Of a stretch of 64,000 bases of DNA, positions 8,888 to 17,707 are shown piece after piece (position 1 is the first letter of the stretch; every line of letters starts with the position of its first letter). Origin of the DNA: Gordonia zhenghanii (lineage in GTDB: Bacteria; Actinomycetota; Actinomycetes; Mycobacteriales; Mycobacteriaceae); NCBI RefSeq assembly GCF_021738965.1, contig NZ_JAKKOQ010000006.1:186001-250000 (forward strand), in the 5' to 3' direction. The notes beneath the pieces were generated by a model. That model was not told where the DNA came from, did not search any database, and saw nothing but the letters and a program-made list of their open reading frames with translations. The translations under genes were made by a program, and so were the position numbers.

Positions 8888-10087
8888 ATGCCTATCCCCA
8901 GCCCGATCTGGGACAGCCCGGAACGGCTCGCGCTGCGCGAGTCGGTTGCCGGTTTCATGCGGCGGCACGTCGTCGGCCACCAAGACGAGTGGGAGAAGGC
9001 CGGTCTGATTCCGCGCGACCTGCATCTGGCGGCAGCTGAGATCGGGCTGTTCGGGCTCGGCGTCCCCGAAGAGTTCGGTGGATCGGGCGGCGACCTGATC
9101 GATGCGACGATCCTCGGCGAGGAGTTCCACTATCGGGGCGGGGCGGGCGGCGTGTTCGCGTCGCTGTTCACCAACGGCATCGCCTTGCCACATCTGATCC
9201 GGGCAGGCGATCCCGCGCAGATCGAGAAGTGGGTGCGTCCGACGCTGGAGGGCCGCCTGATCGGCAGCCTCGCGATCACTGAGCCGGGCGGCGGCAGCGA
9301 CGTCGGACATCTCACGACGACAGCGGAGCTCTCCGGCGACCACTACGTCGTCAACGGTGCCAAGACCTTCATCACCTCGGCCGTGCGTGCCGACTTCGTC
9401 GTCACCGCGGTGCGTACCTCCGGGACGGGTGCGTCCGGTGTGTCACTGCTCGTCGTCGAGAAGGGGACACCTGGTTTCGAGGTGGCCCGCAAGCTCGACA
9501 AGATGGGGTGGCTCTCCTCGGACACTGCAGAACTTTCGTTCGTCGACGCACGGGTTCCGCGCGAGAATCTCGTCGGACCGGAGAACTCCGGTTTCGCGCA
9601 GATCGCGCAGGCCTTCGTGACCGAGCGAGCCGCCCTCGCCGTACAGGCGTATGCGAGCGCGCAGCGCTGCCTCGACCTGACCCTCGAATGGGTCCGTGAC
9701 CGCGAGACGTTCGGTAAGCCGCTCATCGCCCGACAGTCGGTGCAGGACTCGGTCACCGAGATGGCGCGCCGTATCGATGTCGCGCGCACCTACACGCGCG
9801 CCGTCGTCGAACGGAAGGTCGCCGTCGAATCCGGTCAGGTCGCGCCCGGCGCGAACGACGACCTGATCGCCGAGGTCTGCTTCGCCAAGAACACCGCCGT
9901 CGAGACCGGCGAGTGGGTGGCGAACAAGGCCGTCCAACTGTTCGGCGGCATGGGCTACATGCGCGAGTCCGAAGTGGAACGCCAATACCGCGACATGCGC
10001 ATCATCGGCATCGGCGGCGGTACGACCGAAATCCTGACCGGCCTGGCTGCGAAGCGACTGGGATACCAGTCAGGTCGAGCCCAGTGA
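8888..10087 (+). CDS. Acyl-CoA dehydrogenase
   Basis: The 399-aa flavoprotein has the usual three-domain fold: an N-terminal helical part ending PEEFGG, the FAD/substrate signature SLAITEPGGGSDVG near residues 128-141, VNGAKTFITSA near 155, and the C-terminal block WVRDRETFGKPLIARQSVQ. The position of the catalytic Glu found in medium-chain enzymes reads GIGGGTTEI, so the base must sit elsewhere, as in isovaleryl- and long-chain-type enzymes. It introduces a 2,3 double bond into an acyl-CoA. Within this operon it is one of two such enzymes, so the two probably act at different stages or on different branch patterns. A good GGAG site precedes the ATG. Confidence 0.93.
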   Translation: MPIPSPIWDSPERLALRESVAGFMRRHVVGHQDEWEKAGLIPRDLHLAAAEIGLFGLGVPEEFGGSGGDLIDATILGEEFHYRGGAGGVFASLFTNGIALPHLIRAGDPAQIEKWVRPTLEGRLIGSLAITEPGGGSDVGHLTTTAELSGDHYVVNGAKTFITSAVRADFVVTAVRTSGTGASGVSLLVVEKGTPGFEVARKLDKMGWLSSDTAELSFVDARVPRENLVGPENSGFAQIAQAFVTERAALAVQAYASAQRCLDLTLEWVRDRETFGKPLIARQSVQDSVTEMARRIDVARTYTRAVVERKVAVESGQVAPGANDDLIAEVCFAKNTAVETGEWVANKAVQLFGGMGYMRESEVERQYRDMRIIGIGGGTTEILTGLAAKRLGYQSGRAQ

Positions 10088-10129
10088 GCCGAACCCAAAT
10101 GGGAGGAACCCAGTGAGAGGAACCCGGGC

Positions 10130-11728
10130 ATGACCGTTCTCAAGTCTCGAGTCGACACGGCTTCTGACGAGTTCGCCGCCAATGTCGACGCGATGAACGC
10201 CAGACTCGCCGACCTCGACGTCGAGTTCCGTGCCGTGCTGGTGGGCGGCGGCGAGAAGTACGTGGAGCGGCACCGCAAGCGCGGCAAGTTGACGGCCCGC
10301 GAACGCATCGAGCTGATGATCGACGAGGACTCGCCATTCCTCGAGCTGTGTCCGCTCGCCGCGCACGGATCCCAGTTCACGGTCGGCGCATCGGTCGTCG
10401 TCGGTCTCGGCGTCGTCGAAGGCGTCGAATGCATGATCGTCGCCAATGATCCGACGGTCAAAGGCGGAACGTCGAACCCGTGGACGCTGCGGAAGATTCT
10501 GCGCGCCAACGACATCGCCCTTCAGAACCGGCTTCCGTTGGTCTCCATGGTCGAGTCCGGCGGCGCCGACCTCCCGACACAGAAGGAAGTGTTCGTTCCC
10601 GGCGGCCGTATGTTCCGCGACTTGACGCGACTGTCCGCTTCGGGGATTCCGACGATCGCGCTCGTGTTCGGGAACTCGACGGCGGGTGGTGCGTACGTTC
10701 CCGGCATGAGCGACCACGTCGTGATGATCGACGAGCGTTCCAAGGTGTTCCTCGGCGGCCCGCCGCTGGTCAAGATGGCGACCGGCGAGGTCAGCGACGA
10801 CGAGGAACTCGGCGGCGGCGCGATGCACGCGCGCACCTCCGGACTCGGCGACTATCTGGCGGCAGACGAGCAGGACGCGGTCCGCATCGGACGACGAATC
10901 GTCGCCCGACTCAACTGGCGGAAGCAGGGGCCTGCACCTGCCGCCGAGGTCGTCGCGCCTCTGTACGACGAGGCCGAGCTCCTCGGCATCGTCCCCGGCG
11001 ACTTGAAGATCCCGTTCGATCCGCGCGAGGTGATCGCCCGCATCGTCGACGGCAGCGACTTCGATGAGTTCAAACCAGAGTACGGGGCGTCGTTGTGCAC
11101 CGGATGGGCCGTGATCCACGGGTACCCGGTCGGCATCCTCGCGAACGCGCAGGGGGTTCTGTTCTCTCAGGAGGCGCAGAAGGCGACCCAGTTCATCCAA
11201 CTCGCCAACCGCAGTGACACGCCGCTTCTGTTCTTGCACAACACGACCGGCTACATGGTCGGCAAAGAGTACGAGCAGGGCGGCATCATCAAGCACGGCG
11301 CGATGATGATCAATGCGGTCTCCAACTCGACGGTCCCGCACATCTCGGTCCTCGTCGGCGCCAGCTACGGAGCAGGCCACTACGGGATGTGCGGCCGGGC
11401 CTATGACCCGCGATTCCTATTCGCGTGGCCGAGTGCGAAGAGTGCCGTCATGGGGGCGCAGCAGTTGGCAGGCGTGATCTCGATCGTGTCCCGCGCGGCC
11501 ACCGAGGCGCGCGGCGGCGTCGTCGACGAAGAGGCGGATGCCGGGATGCGAGCCATGATCGAGGCGCAGATCGAAGCGGAGTCCGTTCCCACGTTTCTGT
11601 CGGGGATGCTCTACGACGACGGGGTGATCGATCCTCGGGACACGCGCACGATCCTCGGGCAGACGCTGTCGGCGATCGCGACAGCGCCGGTCGAGGGCAC
11701 AAGCAACTTCGGCGTATTCCGGATGTGA
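10130..11728 (+). CDS. Biotin-dependent acyl-CoA carboxylase, carboxyltransferase (beta) subunit
   Basis: The 532-aa protein matches the carboxyltransferase subunits of methylcrotonyl- and geranyl-CoA carboxylases. It has the N-terminal start of the crotonase-like fold (GGEKYVERHRKRGKLTARER), a first oxyanion-hole Gly pair in GNSTAGGAYVPGMSD, and a second in GASYGAGHYGMCGRAYDPRF. It transfers carboxyl from biotin to the gamma carbon of a branched enoyl-CoA. It is adjacent to the alpha subunit (11-base gap) and to an AtuE/LiuC-type hydratase. Choice between geranyl-CoA and 3-methylcrotonyl-CoA depends on acyl-pocket residues that I cannot align safely here. Confidence 0.92.
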   Translation: MTVLKSRVDTASDEFAANVDAMNARLADLDVEFRAVLVGGGEKYVERHRKRGKLTARERIELMIDEDSPFLELCPLAAHGSQFTVGASVVVGLGVVEGVECMIVANDPTVKGGTSNPWTLRKILRANDIALQNRLPLVSMVESGGADLPTQKEVFVPGGRMFRDLTRLSASGIPTIALVFGNSTAGGAYVPGMSDHVVMIDERSKVFLGGPPLVKMATGEVSDDEELGGGAMHARTSGLGDYLAADEQDAVRIGRRIVARLNWRKQGPAPAAEVVAPLYDEAELLGIVPGDLKIPFDPREVIARIVDGSDFDEFKPEYGASLCTGWAVIHGYPVGILANAQGVLFSQEAQKATQFIQLANRSDTPLLFLHNTTGYMVGKEYEQGGIIKHGAMMINAVSNSTVPHISVLVGASYGAGHYGMCGRAYDPRFLFAWPSAKSAVMGAQQLAGVISIVSRAATEARGGVVDEEADAGMRAMIEAQIEAESVPTFLSGMLYDDGVIDPRDTRTILGQTLSAIATAPVEGTSNFGVFRM

Positions 11729-11739
11729 GGAGAGACTTC

Positions 11740-13785
11740 ATGACTAAGACCATCACGTCCGTTCTGGTAGCCAACCGCGGCGAGATCGCCTGCCGGGTGT
11801 TCACCACGTGCAAGGCCATGGGGTTGGGCACGGTGGCTGTGTACTCCGACCCGGACGCTGACGCACCTCATGTGCGGATGGCCGATTCGGCTGTCGCGCT
11901 TCGCGGTTCGACATCGGCCCAGACCTATCTCCGGCCCGAGAAGATCATCGCGGCAGCCCGGGCCGCCGGCGCCGACGCCATCCACCCCGGTTACGGGTTC
12001 CTCTCGGAGAACGCCGATTTCGCGCGGGCCGTGGTCGCTGCCGGTCTGGTGTGGATCGGCCCGCCCGCGGACGCGATCACGGCCATGGGCTCCAAGGTCA
12101 ACGCCAAAGAACTGATGGCGAAGGCCGGAGTTCCCGTCCTCACCGACATCGATCCGGACGCAGTGACGGAGTCGGATCTGCCGCTGCTCATCAAGGCGTC
12201 GGCGGGCGGCGGAGGACGCGGTATGCGGGTGGTCCGCGAACTCGCCGAACTCGGTGACGCGGTCGCGGCGGCCAGACGAGAAGCCGAGTCGGCCTTCGGG
12301 GACCCGACAGTGTTCTGCGAGCCGTACATCGAGCGCGGCCATCACATCGAGGTACAGGTGATGGCCGACGAGCACGGTGTCGTGTGGGCCGTCGGCGAAC
12401 GCGAATGCTCCATTCAGCGCCGTCACCAGAAGGTGATCGAGGAAGCTCCGGCTCCGCTCGTGGAACGCATCGGTCCGAATATGCGTGAGCGTCTGTACGA
12501 CGCTGCGCGCCAAGCAGTCTCGTCGATCGGCTATCGAGGTGCCGGGACGGTCGAGTTCTTAGCCGACGCCGGGAGCGGAGCGAGCGGGTCGAATGATGCC
12601 GACGCCGGGAGCGGAGCGAGCGGGTCGAATGATGCCGACGCCGGCAAGTTCTTCTTTCTCGAGACGAATACGCGTCTGCAGGTTGAGCATCCGGTCACGG
12701 AGTTGACCACGGGCATCGACCTCGTCGCATGGCAGATCCGTGTCGCCGAAGGTGAGGCGCTGCCGGTCGAGGAGCCGGTGGCGAGCGGCCATTCGATCGA
12801 GGTCCGCTTGTATGCGGAGGATCCGGCCAACGACTGGCAGCCTCAGTCGGGCACGGTCACCGCCTTCGATCTCCCGGCCGACGCGCATTTCGAATCGCTC
12901 GCGCGTCCCGGCATCCGGGTCGACGCCGGTATCGCTGCGGGCAGCGAGATCTCCACGTTCTACGATCCGATGCTCGCCAAGGTCATCTCGTGGGCGCCGA
13001 CCCGCGACCGGGCGGCGGCGATGCTGGCCCGGACACTGGCCGACGCGAAGATTCACGGACTGGTGACCAACCGGGACATGCTGGTGCGCACGTTGCGCGA
13101 CGAGACGTTCTTGTCCGGCGACACCGATACCGCGTATCTCGACACCGTCGGACTGGACGTCCTCGCCGCGCCGCTCGCTTCGGCGGGCGACGTCGAGGCG
13201 GCGGCCGTCGCGGCTGCGCTCGCTCAGTCTGCGGCGAACCGGTCGGCGGCGCGAGTGGCCGGTTCGTTGCCGTCGGGCTGGCGGAACATCGCGTCCGGTT
13301 ATCAGCAGAAGACGTACACGACCGCGGCGGGTGACGAGGTCGTGGCGCGTTACCGGATCGGCCGCGCCGGGATCGAACTCCCCGATCTGGACGACGCAGT
13401 GGTCTGCTCGGTCGCCGCGGAGGAGGTCGTCATGGCGACCGCCGGAGTGACCAGACGGTACGCGGTGACGGCGGCGGAGAACGGGGCCGTGAACGTCGAC
13501 TGGCCAGGCGCGTCGGTCGCGTTCACGCGGGTTCCGCGCTACATCGATCCGGCAGCACAGACGCGGCCAGGATCACTGCTCGCGCCGATGCCTGGTTCGG
13601 TGATCCGAGTCGCGGCAGCCGAAGGCGACACCGTCACAGCTGGCCAGCCATTGTTGTGGCTGGAGGCGATGAAGATGGAGCACACCATCAGCGCACCGTC
13701 GGACGGCGTCGTGTCTGTGGTCGCTGTCGAAGCCGGCCGCCAAGTATCCGTCGGCGACGTCCTCGCCGTCATCACCGACCTATAG
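11740..13785 (+). CDS. Biotin carboxylase/biotin carrier (alpha) subunit with an in-frame tandem insertion
   Basis: The 681-aa protein has the biotin carboxylase N-lobe (VANRGEIACRVF), the ATP-grasp Gly loop KASAGGGGRGMRVV near residue 150, the carboxylase block ETNTRLQVEHPVTE near 307, and a C-terminal biotinyl domain with EAMKMEH, where Lys645 carries biotin. ATG 11740 is preceded by GAGGAGAG. Odd: between VEFLADA and FFFLETN, normally joined by a few residues, there is a duplicated 12-residue unit DAGSGASGSNDA encoded by two identical 36-bp repeats (12562-12633). It lies just before conserved ATP-grasp catalytic residues. The frame is intact, so the protein is probably made; whether it is fully active is open. 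Confidence 0.92.
   Translation: MTKTITSVLVANRGEIACRVFTTCKAMGLGTVAVYSDPDADAPHVRMADSAVALRGSTSAQTYLRPEKIIAAARAAGADAIHPGYGFLSENADFARAVVAAGLVWIGPPADAITAMGSKVNAKELMAKAGVPVLTDIDPDAVTESDLPLLIKASAGGGGRGMRVVRELAELGDAVAAARREAESAFGDPTVFCEPYIERGHHIEVQVMADEHGVVWAVGERECSIQRRHQKVIEEAPAPLVERIGPNMRERLYDAARQAVSSIGYRGAGTVEFLADAGSGASGSNDADAGSGASGSNDADAGKFFFLETNTRLQVEHPVTELTTGIDLVAWQIRVAEGEALPVEEPVASGHSIEVRLYAEDPANDWQPQSGTVTAFDLPADAHFESLARPGIRVDAGIAAGSEISTFYDPMLAKVISWAPTRDRAAAMLARTLADAKIHGLVTNRDMLVRTLRDETFLSGDTDTAYLDTVGLDVLAAPLASAGDVEAAAVAAALAQSAANRSAARVAGSLPSGWRNIASGYQQKTYTTAAGDEVVARYRIGRAGIELPDLDDAVVCSVAAEEVVMATAGVTRRYAVTAAENGAVNVDWPGASVAFTRVPRYIDPAAQTRPGSLLAPMPGSVIRVAAAEGDTVTAGQPLLWLEAMKMEHTISAPSDGVVSVVAVEAGRQVSVGDVLAVITDL
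12562..12633 (+). repeat. 36-bp x2 perfect tandem repeat inside the biotin carboxylase gene
   Basis: Two identical 36-bp units (12562-12597, 12598-12633) followed by a partial third encode a Gly/Ser/Asp-rich linker. The core GGGAGCGGAGCGAGCGGG resembles the GAGCGGAG core of the intergenic repeat family. The length is a multiple of three, so the frame is kept. Confidence 0.9.
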
Positions 13786-13797
13786 ATGGGAAACACC

Positions 13798-14955
13798 ATG
13801 ACTTTCACCGAGACTGAAGAACGCACGGCACTCCGCGAGGCCGTCCGCGGGCTGGCGAACAAGTACGGCCAGCAGTACTTCCTGGACTGCGCGAACTCCG
13901 ACAGGAAGACCGACGAGATGTGGAAGGAGGCCGGTGAACTCGGTTTCATCGGCGTCAACCTGCCCGAGGAGTACGGCGGGGGCGGAGCGGGCATGTACGA
14001 ACTGGCGATCGTCATGGAGGAGATCGCGGCGGCCGGAACAGGTCTGCTCATGCTCGTCGTCTCGCCCGCGATCTGCGGCAACATCATCGCCAAGTTCGGC
14101 ACCGACGAGCAGAAACAGCGGTGGATTCCGGGCCTGGCCGACGGCAGTGTCACCATGGCGTTCGGGATCACCGAACCCGACGCCGGATCGAACTCGCACA
14201 ACATCACGACCACCGCGCGCCGCGACGGCGACGAGTGGATCGTGTCCGGTCAGAAGGTCTTCATCTCGGGAGTCGATCAGGCACAGGCCGTGTTGATCGT
14301 CGCGCGCACCGAAGACTCCAAGACGGGGCGCCTCAAGCCCGCGCTGTTCATCGTGCCGACCGACGCGCCTGGCTTCAGTCACACGATGATCGACATGGAC
14401 CTGAAGAATCCCGAGAAGCAGTTCACCCTGTTCCTCGACGATGTCAGGCTCTCTGCCGATGCACTCATCGGGTCCGAGGACGCCGCCCTGAGTCAGTTGT
14501 TCGCAGGCCTCAACCCGGAGCGGATCATGGCGTCGGCGTCGGCCGTCGGCATGGGACGATTCGCGCTCGAGAAGGCCGTGGCCTACGCGAACGACCGCAC
14601 CGTGTGGAAGGCTCCGATCGGCTCGCATCAGGCGATCGCGCATCCGCTCGCGCAGTGCAAGATCGAGTTGGAGATGGCCAAGCTGATGATGCAGAAGGCC
14701 GCGACGCTGTACGACGACGGTGACGAGTGGGGCGCTGCCGAGCCGGCCAACATGGCCAAGTACGCGGCGGGCGAAGCCTGCGTGAAGACCGTGGATCAGG
14801 CGGTGCAGACGCTCGGTGGAAACGGACTGACAGTGGAATACGGTGTGGCAGCAATGGTTCCGCTGTCGCGGCTGACCCGAATCGCACCGGTGAGTCGCGA
14901 GATGATCCTCAACTTCGTCGCACAGACGAGCTTGGGGTTGCCGAAGTCGTACTGA
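13798..14955 (+). CDS. Acyl-CoA dehydrogenase, AtuD/citronellyl-CoA-dehydrogenase-like
   Basis: The 385-aa protein shows NLPEEYGG near residue 52, AFGITEPDAGSNSHN near 120, and the C-terminal dimer block. The region where many family members have YEGxxEI reads RIAPVSREMI, a variant I associate with AtuD-like citronellyl-CoA dehydrogenases and their relatives. It would oxidise a saturated branched acyl-CoA to the 2-enoyl-CoA that the neighbouring carboxylase accepts. GGGA at 13788-13791 favours the ATG at 13798 over the one at 13786 that abuts the carboxylase stop. Specificity remains inferred from context. Confidence 0.88.
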   Translation: MTFTETEERTALREAVRGLANKYGQQYFLDCANSDRKTDEMWKEAGELGFIGVNLPEEYGGGGAGMYELAIVMEEIAAAGTGLLMLVVSPAICGNIIAKFGTDEQKQRWIPGLADGSVTMAFGITEPDAGSNSHNITTTARRDGDEWIVSGQKVFISGVDQAQAVLIVARTEDSKTGRLKPALFIVPTDAPGFSHTMIDMDLKNPEKQFTLFLDDVRLSADALIGSEDAALSQLFAGLNPERIMASASAVGMGRFALEKAVAYANDRTVWKAPIGSHQAIAHPLAQCKIELEMAKLMMQKAATLYDDGDEWGAAEPANMAKYAAGEACVKTVDQAVQTLGGNGLTVEYGVAAMVPLSRLTRIAPVSREMILNFVAQTSLGLPKSY

Positions 14956-14990
14956 TGGGGCTCGATCAGCGAGAAGGAAGGGAAGGCGCC

Positions 14991-15785
14991 GTGACGGAGA
15001 CACTCGTCCGGACTGAGGTCGCCTCAGCCATTGCGACGATCACCCTCGACTCACCGGGGAACCGGAATGCGTTGAGTTCGGTGCTGGTCGCACAGCTGCG
15101 GCAGGCGCTGGCGGAGGCTGCGGCCGACGCGTCGGTCCGCGCTGTCGTGCTCACCCACACGGGCGGCACATTCTGTGCGGGCGGAGACCTGAAGGAGGCC
15201 CTCGGTCGTGGTCTCTCGCCGGAGGAGGCGACGGCCGAGGGCACCAGGGCGATGACGGACCTGATGGGCGCGATGCTCGAGACGGCGAAGCCGATCGTGA
15301 CCGTCGTCGACGGTCATGTGCGGGCAGGCGGGTTCGGTCTGCTCGGCGCTGCGGACATCGCGCTCGCCGGACCGAACGCGACGTTCGCGCTCACTGAGTC
15401 GCGACTGGGGCTGGCCCCGTCGATGATCTCCCTCGTGCTGTTGCCGAAGATGTCGGCGCGAGCCTCAGGCCGCTATTTCCTCACCGGCGAGACCTTCTCG
15501 GCTGCCAACGCCGAGGAGTCCGGCATCGTCAGCCGTGCAGTCGATTCCGCCGACGACCTCGCCGACGAACTCGAACGTGTCTGCGAGGGGATTCGGAAGG
15601 CGTCGCCTCAGGGGCTGGCGGCCTCGAAGGCGTTGACCGCCGCGGGTGTCCTCGCCGATTTTCGGTCCAGTGCGGATGCCCGTGCCGCTGAGTCGGCAGC
15701 GTTGTTCGCTTCCGATGACGCACGCGAAGGCATGACGGCGTTCCTGTCGAAACGACGTCCGTCGTGGGATGCGAGTGCGTCGTGA
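14991..15785 (+). CDS. Enoyl-CoA hydratase of AtuE/LiuC (glutaconyl-CoA hydratase) type
   Basis: The 264-aa crotonase-fold protein has FCAGGDLKEA (first oxyanion loop) and AGGFGLLGAADIAL followed by ALTESRLGLAPSMIS. In ordinary hydratases the first of these carries catalytic Glu144; here that position is Gly, while the second Glu (in TESRLG) is kept. This pattern is what I recall for LiuC/AtuE, which hydrate 3-methylglutaconyl- or isohexenylglutaconyl-CoA, the products of the neighbouring carboxylase. The start is GTG 14991, preceded by GAAGGAAGGGAAGG; the ATG at 14955 has no ribosome site. The stop overlaps the start of the TetR gene. Confidence 0.88.
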   Translation: MTETLVRTEVASAIATITLDSPGNRNALSSVLVAQLRQALAEAAADASVRAVVLTHTGGTFCAGGDLKEALGRGLSPEEATAEGTRAMTDLMGAMLETAKPIVTVVDGHVRAGGFGLLGAADIALAGPNATFALTESRLGLAPSMISLVLLPKMSARASGRYFLTGETFSAANAEESGIVSRAVDSADDLADELERVCEGIRKASPQGLAASKALTAAGVLADFRSSADARAAESAALFASDDAREGMTAFLSKRRPSWDASAS

Positions 15786-16387
15786 ACCTGCCGAATCGTG
15801 AACCCCAGCAGGACCGTTCTCGGCTGACGCGCGAGCGGCTGCTGGCGTCGACGGTGGACATCCTCGCTGATCAGGGATGGGCGGCGGCCACGGTCGCTCG
15901 CGTCGCCGAAGCGGCCGGTGTCTCGCGCGGCGCCGCCCAGCATCACTTTCCGACACGGGAAGCGCTGATCACCGCGGCGCTCGATCAGATGTTCACCGAT
16001 CTGACAGCGCTCGCAGCTGACGACGCGGCCGACCTGCCGCCGGGACCCGAGCGGATCCGGGTCGTCGTCGAGCACGCTGTCGACATCTATGTGGGCCGGA
16101 ACTTCCGGGCGGCACTGCAGGTGTGGGCTGCCGCAGCGTCCGACGCCGCGCTCCGCGAACAGATCTTGCCGCTGGAGGCCAAGTTCGCACGGGCCGCGCA
16201 CACCAGGACGCTCGCCGGCCTCGATCCCGAGGGGACCGACCCGAACGCGTTCCGCCTCGCGCAGGCCACGCTCGACCTCGCGCGCGGTCTCGGTCTGGCC
16301 GGGACGTTGTCGGACGACTCACGCCGTCGCGCACAGGTCGTCGGGACCTGGGTGGAGCAGGTGACGGCTGCGCTGGGGCGTGCCTGA
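15782..16387 (+). CDS. TetR-family regulator of the Atu-like operon
   Basis: The 201-aa protein has an N-terminal TetR helix-turn-helix: TRERLLASTVDILADQGW, then VARVAEAAGVSRGAAQHHFPTREAL, with the recognition helix in SRGAAQHHF. The rest is a helical ligand-binding and dimer domain. GTG at 15782 overlaps the hydratase stop (GTGA), so it is the last gene of the operon and translationally coupled. It probably represses the operon and is released by an acyl-CoA intermediate, by analogy with AtuR and other catabolic TetR proteins; that ligand is inferred. The AATCA-N8-TGATT repeat before the operon is a candidate site. Confidence 0.88.
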   Translation: MNLPNREPQQDRSRLTRERLLASTVDILADQGWAAATVARVAEAAGVSRGAAQHHFPTREALITAALDQMFTDLTALAADDAADLPPGPERIRVVVEHAVDIYVGRNFRAALQVWAAAASDAALREQILPLEAKFARAAHTRTLAGLDPEGTDPNAFRLAQATLDLARGLGLAGTLSDDSRRRAQVVGTWVEQVTAALGRA

Positions 16388-16392
16388 CCGGC

Positions 16393-17133
16393 CTACAGGT
16401 CGCGATCCCAGCGGACGACGGATCCGATGATGTCGGGGAACTTCTTCTCCGCGTACTTGAGATAGTCGTCGATGTGCTCGCTCATCGCGACCATCGAGGC
16501 TCCGGCGTCGCGGTTGCTCATCGCGGTGAAGATCGATTCGTGCGCGGCGAGGGTCGCCTTCCTGCGGGCCTGCGGAAAGTCCATACCGACGATCGTGCTG
16601 TTGGTGACCTCCAGCAGCGAATCCGCGAGATACCCGAGCAACGGATTGTCCGTCGACCACGCGATAATGTCGTGGAATTCCTTGTTGGCCTCCAAGAAGG
16701 CGCGTCGGTCACTCTTGAGCGCCGCCGCCATCTGCTCGACCGTTGCGCCGACCTCGGCCAGCCGTTCGTCGGAGATATTGGCCGCCGCCAACTGGGTGAT
16801 GACCGGCTCGATGGACAGGCGCGCCTCGAAGATCGATCGCAGCGGAGCGTTCCGCAACTGCATCAGCAGGACGAACGCGCCCGACAAGAATGCGCCGCTC
16901 GGCTTTTGGAGGACTGGCCCGCCTCGCGGGCCGGGCTTCATGACGACGACGCCCTGGAATTCGAGCAAGCGCAGTGCCTCGCGAAGGGTGCCGCGTCCGA
17001 TCTGGTACTTCTCGACCATGATCTTCTCTGAGGGCAGAAGATCGCCGGGCGCAAGACCGGCATCGAGCGCTTCCTGCACGATCCGCTGGCTCACCACCAC
17101 CGCAGCCTTCGGCGACCGTGTCGGTCCCGTCAC
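16393..17133 (-). CDS. GntR-family regulator, FCD (FadR-like) type
   Basis: The 246-aa protein has an N-terminal winged helix, with the GntR hallmark GRGTLREALRLLE near residues 47-59, and a C-terminal all-helical FCD ligand domain containing the metal-site style His in EFHDIIAWS. It begins with GTG at 17133, with GGAG 7 bases ahead. It ends 5 bases from the convergent TetR gene. The closest paralogue in the window is the GntR at 34340-35107, which shares the GRGTLREALR and KPGPxGGP blocks. It probably controls nearby catabolic genes, perhaps including its own promoter, where a palindrome is found. Confidence 0.9.
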   Translation of the reverse strand: MTGPTRSPKAAVVVSQRIVQEALDAGLAPGDLLPSEKIMVEKYQIGRGTLREALRLLEFQGVVVMKPGPRGGPVLQKPSGAFLSGAFVLLMQLRNAPLRSIFEARLSIEPVITQLAAANISDERLAEVGATVEQMAAALKSDRRAFLEANKEFHDIIAWSTDNPLLGYLADSLLEVTNSTIVGMDFPQARRKATLAAHESIFTAMSNRDAGASMVAMSEHIDDYLKYAEKKFPDIIGSVVRWDRDL

Positions 17134-17249
17134 CTGTGGACTCCGACCGTCGAACGCTCGAACCTACTGGTGTGCACTCGATTGCCCCCTCTGACCGACA
17201 GGTCCGCACCGCACAGCCTGCGGAGCGGACGAAACATGACAGACATCAC

Positions 17250-17265
17250 GGTACTACGTGGTAAC
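17250..17265. promoter_or_regulatory. Imperfect palindrome upstream of the GntR gene
   Basis: GGTACTACGTGGTAAC is an imperfect 16-bp palindrome (6 of 8 half-site positions match) about 115 bases before the GntR start. GGT...ACC-like half sites fit known FadR/FCD operators, so autoregulation is plausible. Confidence 0.45.
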
Positions 17266-17298
17266 TCTCGAGTCCGACGCCGTGGTCACGCGACGACG

Positions 17299-17340
17299 CC
17301 GGCCGACTACTGATCTGATCTGAACTCAGTAGTCGGCCGG
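17299..17340 (-). terminator. 15-bp stem hairpin downstream of the esterase-EthD genes
   Basis: A perfect 15-bp stem (17299-17313 with 17326-17340) with a 12-base loop lies 50 bases beyond the EthD stop on the minus strand. No T-run follows, as is common in high-GC actinobacteria. It also separates this transcript from the GntR promoter. Confidence 0.65.
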
Positions 17341-17390
17341 TTCTGGGAGGGAGTCGCTGCTGCCGGAATGGATCCGATCGCGCAGGGAGG

Positions 17391-17693
17391 TCAGGCAGCG
17401 TTCACCTCGTGCATGTCGACCACGGCGCCCGCACCCGCGAAGTTGGCCATGTCGGCGGTGCCCGCCTGCCCTTCGGACGAGGACAGGCCTGCGATCGCAG
17501 CCTCCTTCGAGTCGAATGTCAGGACGCCGACGACGAAGTGCTCGGGTGTGGTCCCGTCGAGGGTCTCGCAGACGCCCCATTCGAACTTCGCGCCGGGCAT
17601 CGTCGCGGTCAGCGGAGCATGGACCGTGCGGTAGTGCTCGAGGAACTGCTCGGGATTCTCAGGATGGTTGTAGCTGACAGTTACACGGAACAC
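17391..17693 (-). CDS. EthD-family small protein
   Basis: The 100-aa protein fits the EthD family of dimeric ferredoxin-fold (alpha-beta barrel) proteins: it starts MFRVTVSYNHPENPEQF, followed by HYRTVHAPLTATMPG with the family's conserved His pair, and ends in a beta strand. EthD was first found as a protein needed for P450-dependent ether cleavage; other members act as small isomerase- or cyclase-like enzymes. It sits 14 bases after the esterase gene and is cotranscribed with it. Exact function unknown. Confidence 0.82.
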   Translation of the reverse strand: MFRVTVSYNHPENPEQFLEHYRTVHAPLTATMPGAKFEWGVCETLDGTTPEHFVVGVLTFDSKEAAIAGLSSSEGQAGTADMANFAGAGAVVDMHEVNAA

Positions 17694-17707
17694 GATTGCG
17701 TCCTCTC

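Noticed and set aside
6245-16387. Firm naming of the carboxylase as geranyl-CoA carboxylase
   Set aside because: The operon is Atu-like, but distinguishing geranyl-CoA from methylcrotonyl-CoA carboxylase needs alignment of acyl-pocket residues, which I could not do reliably.
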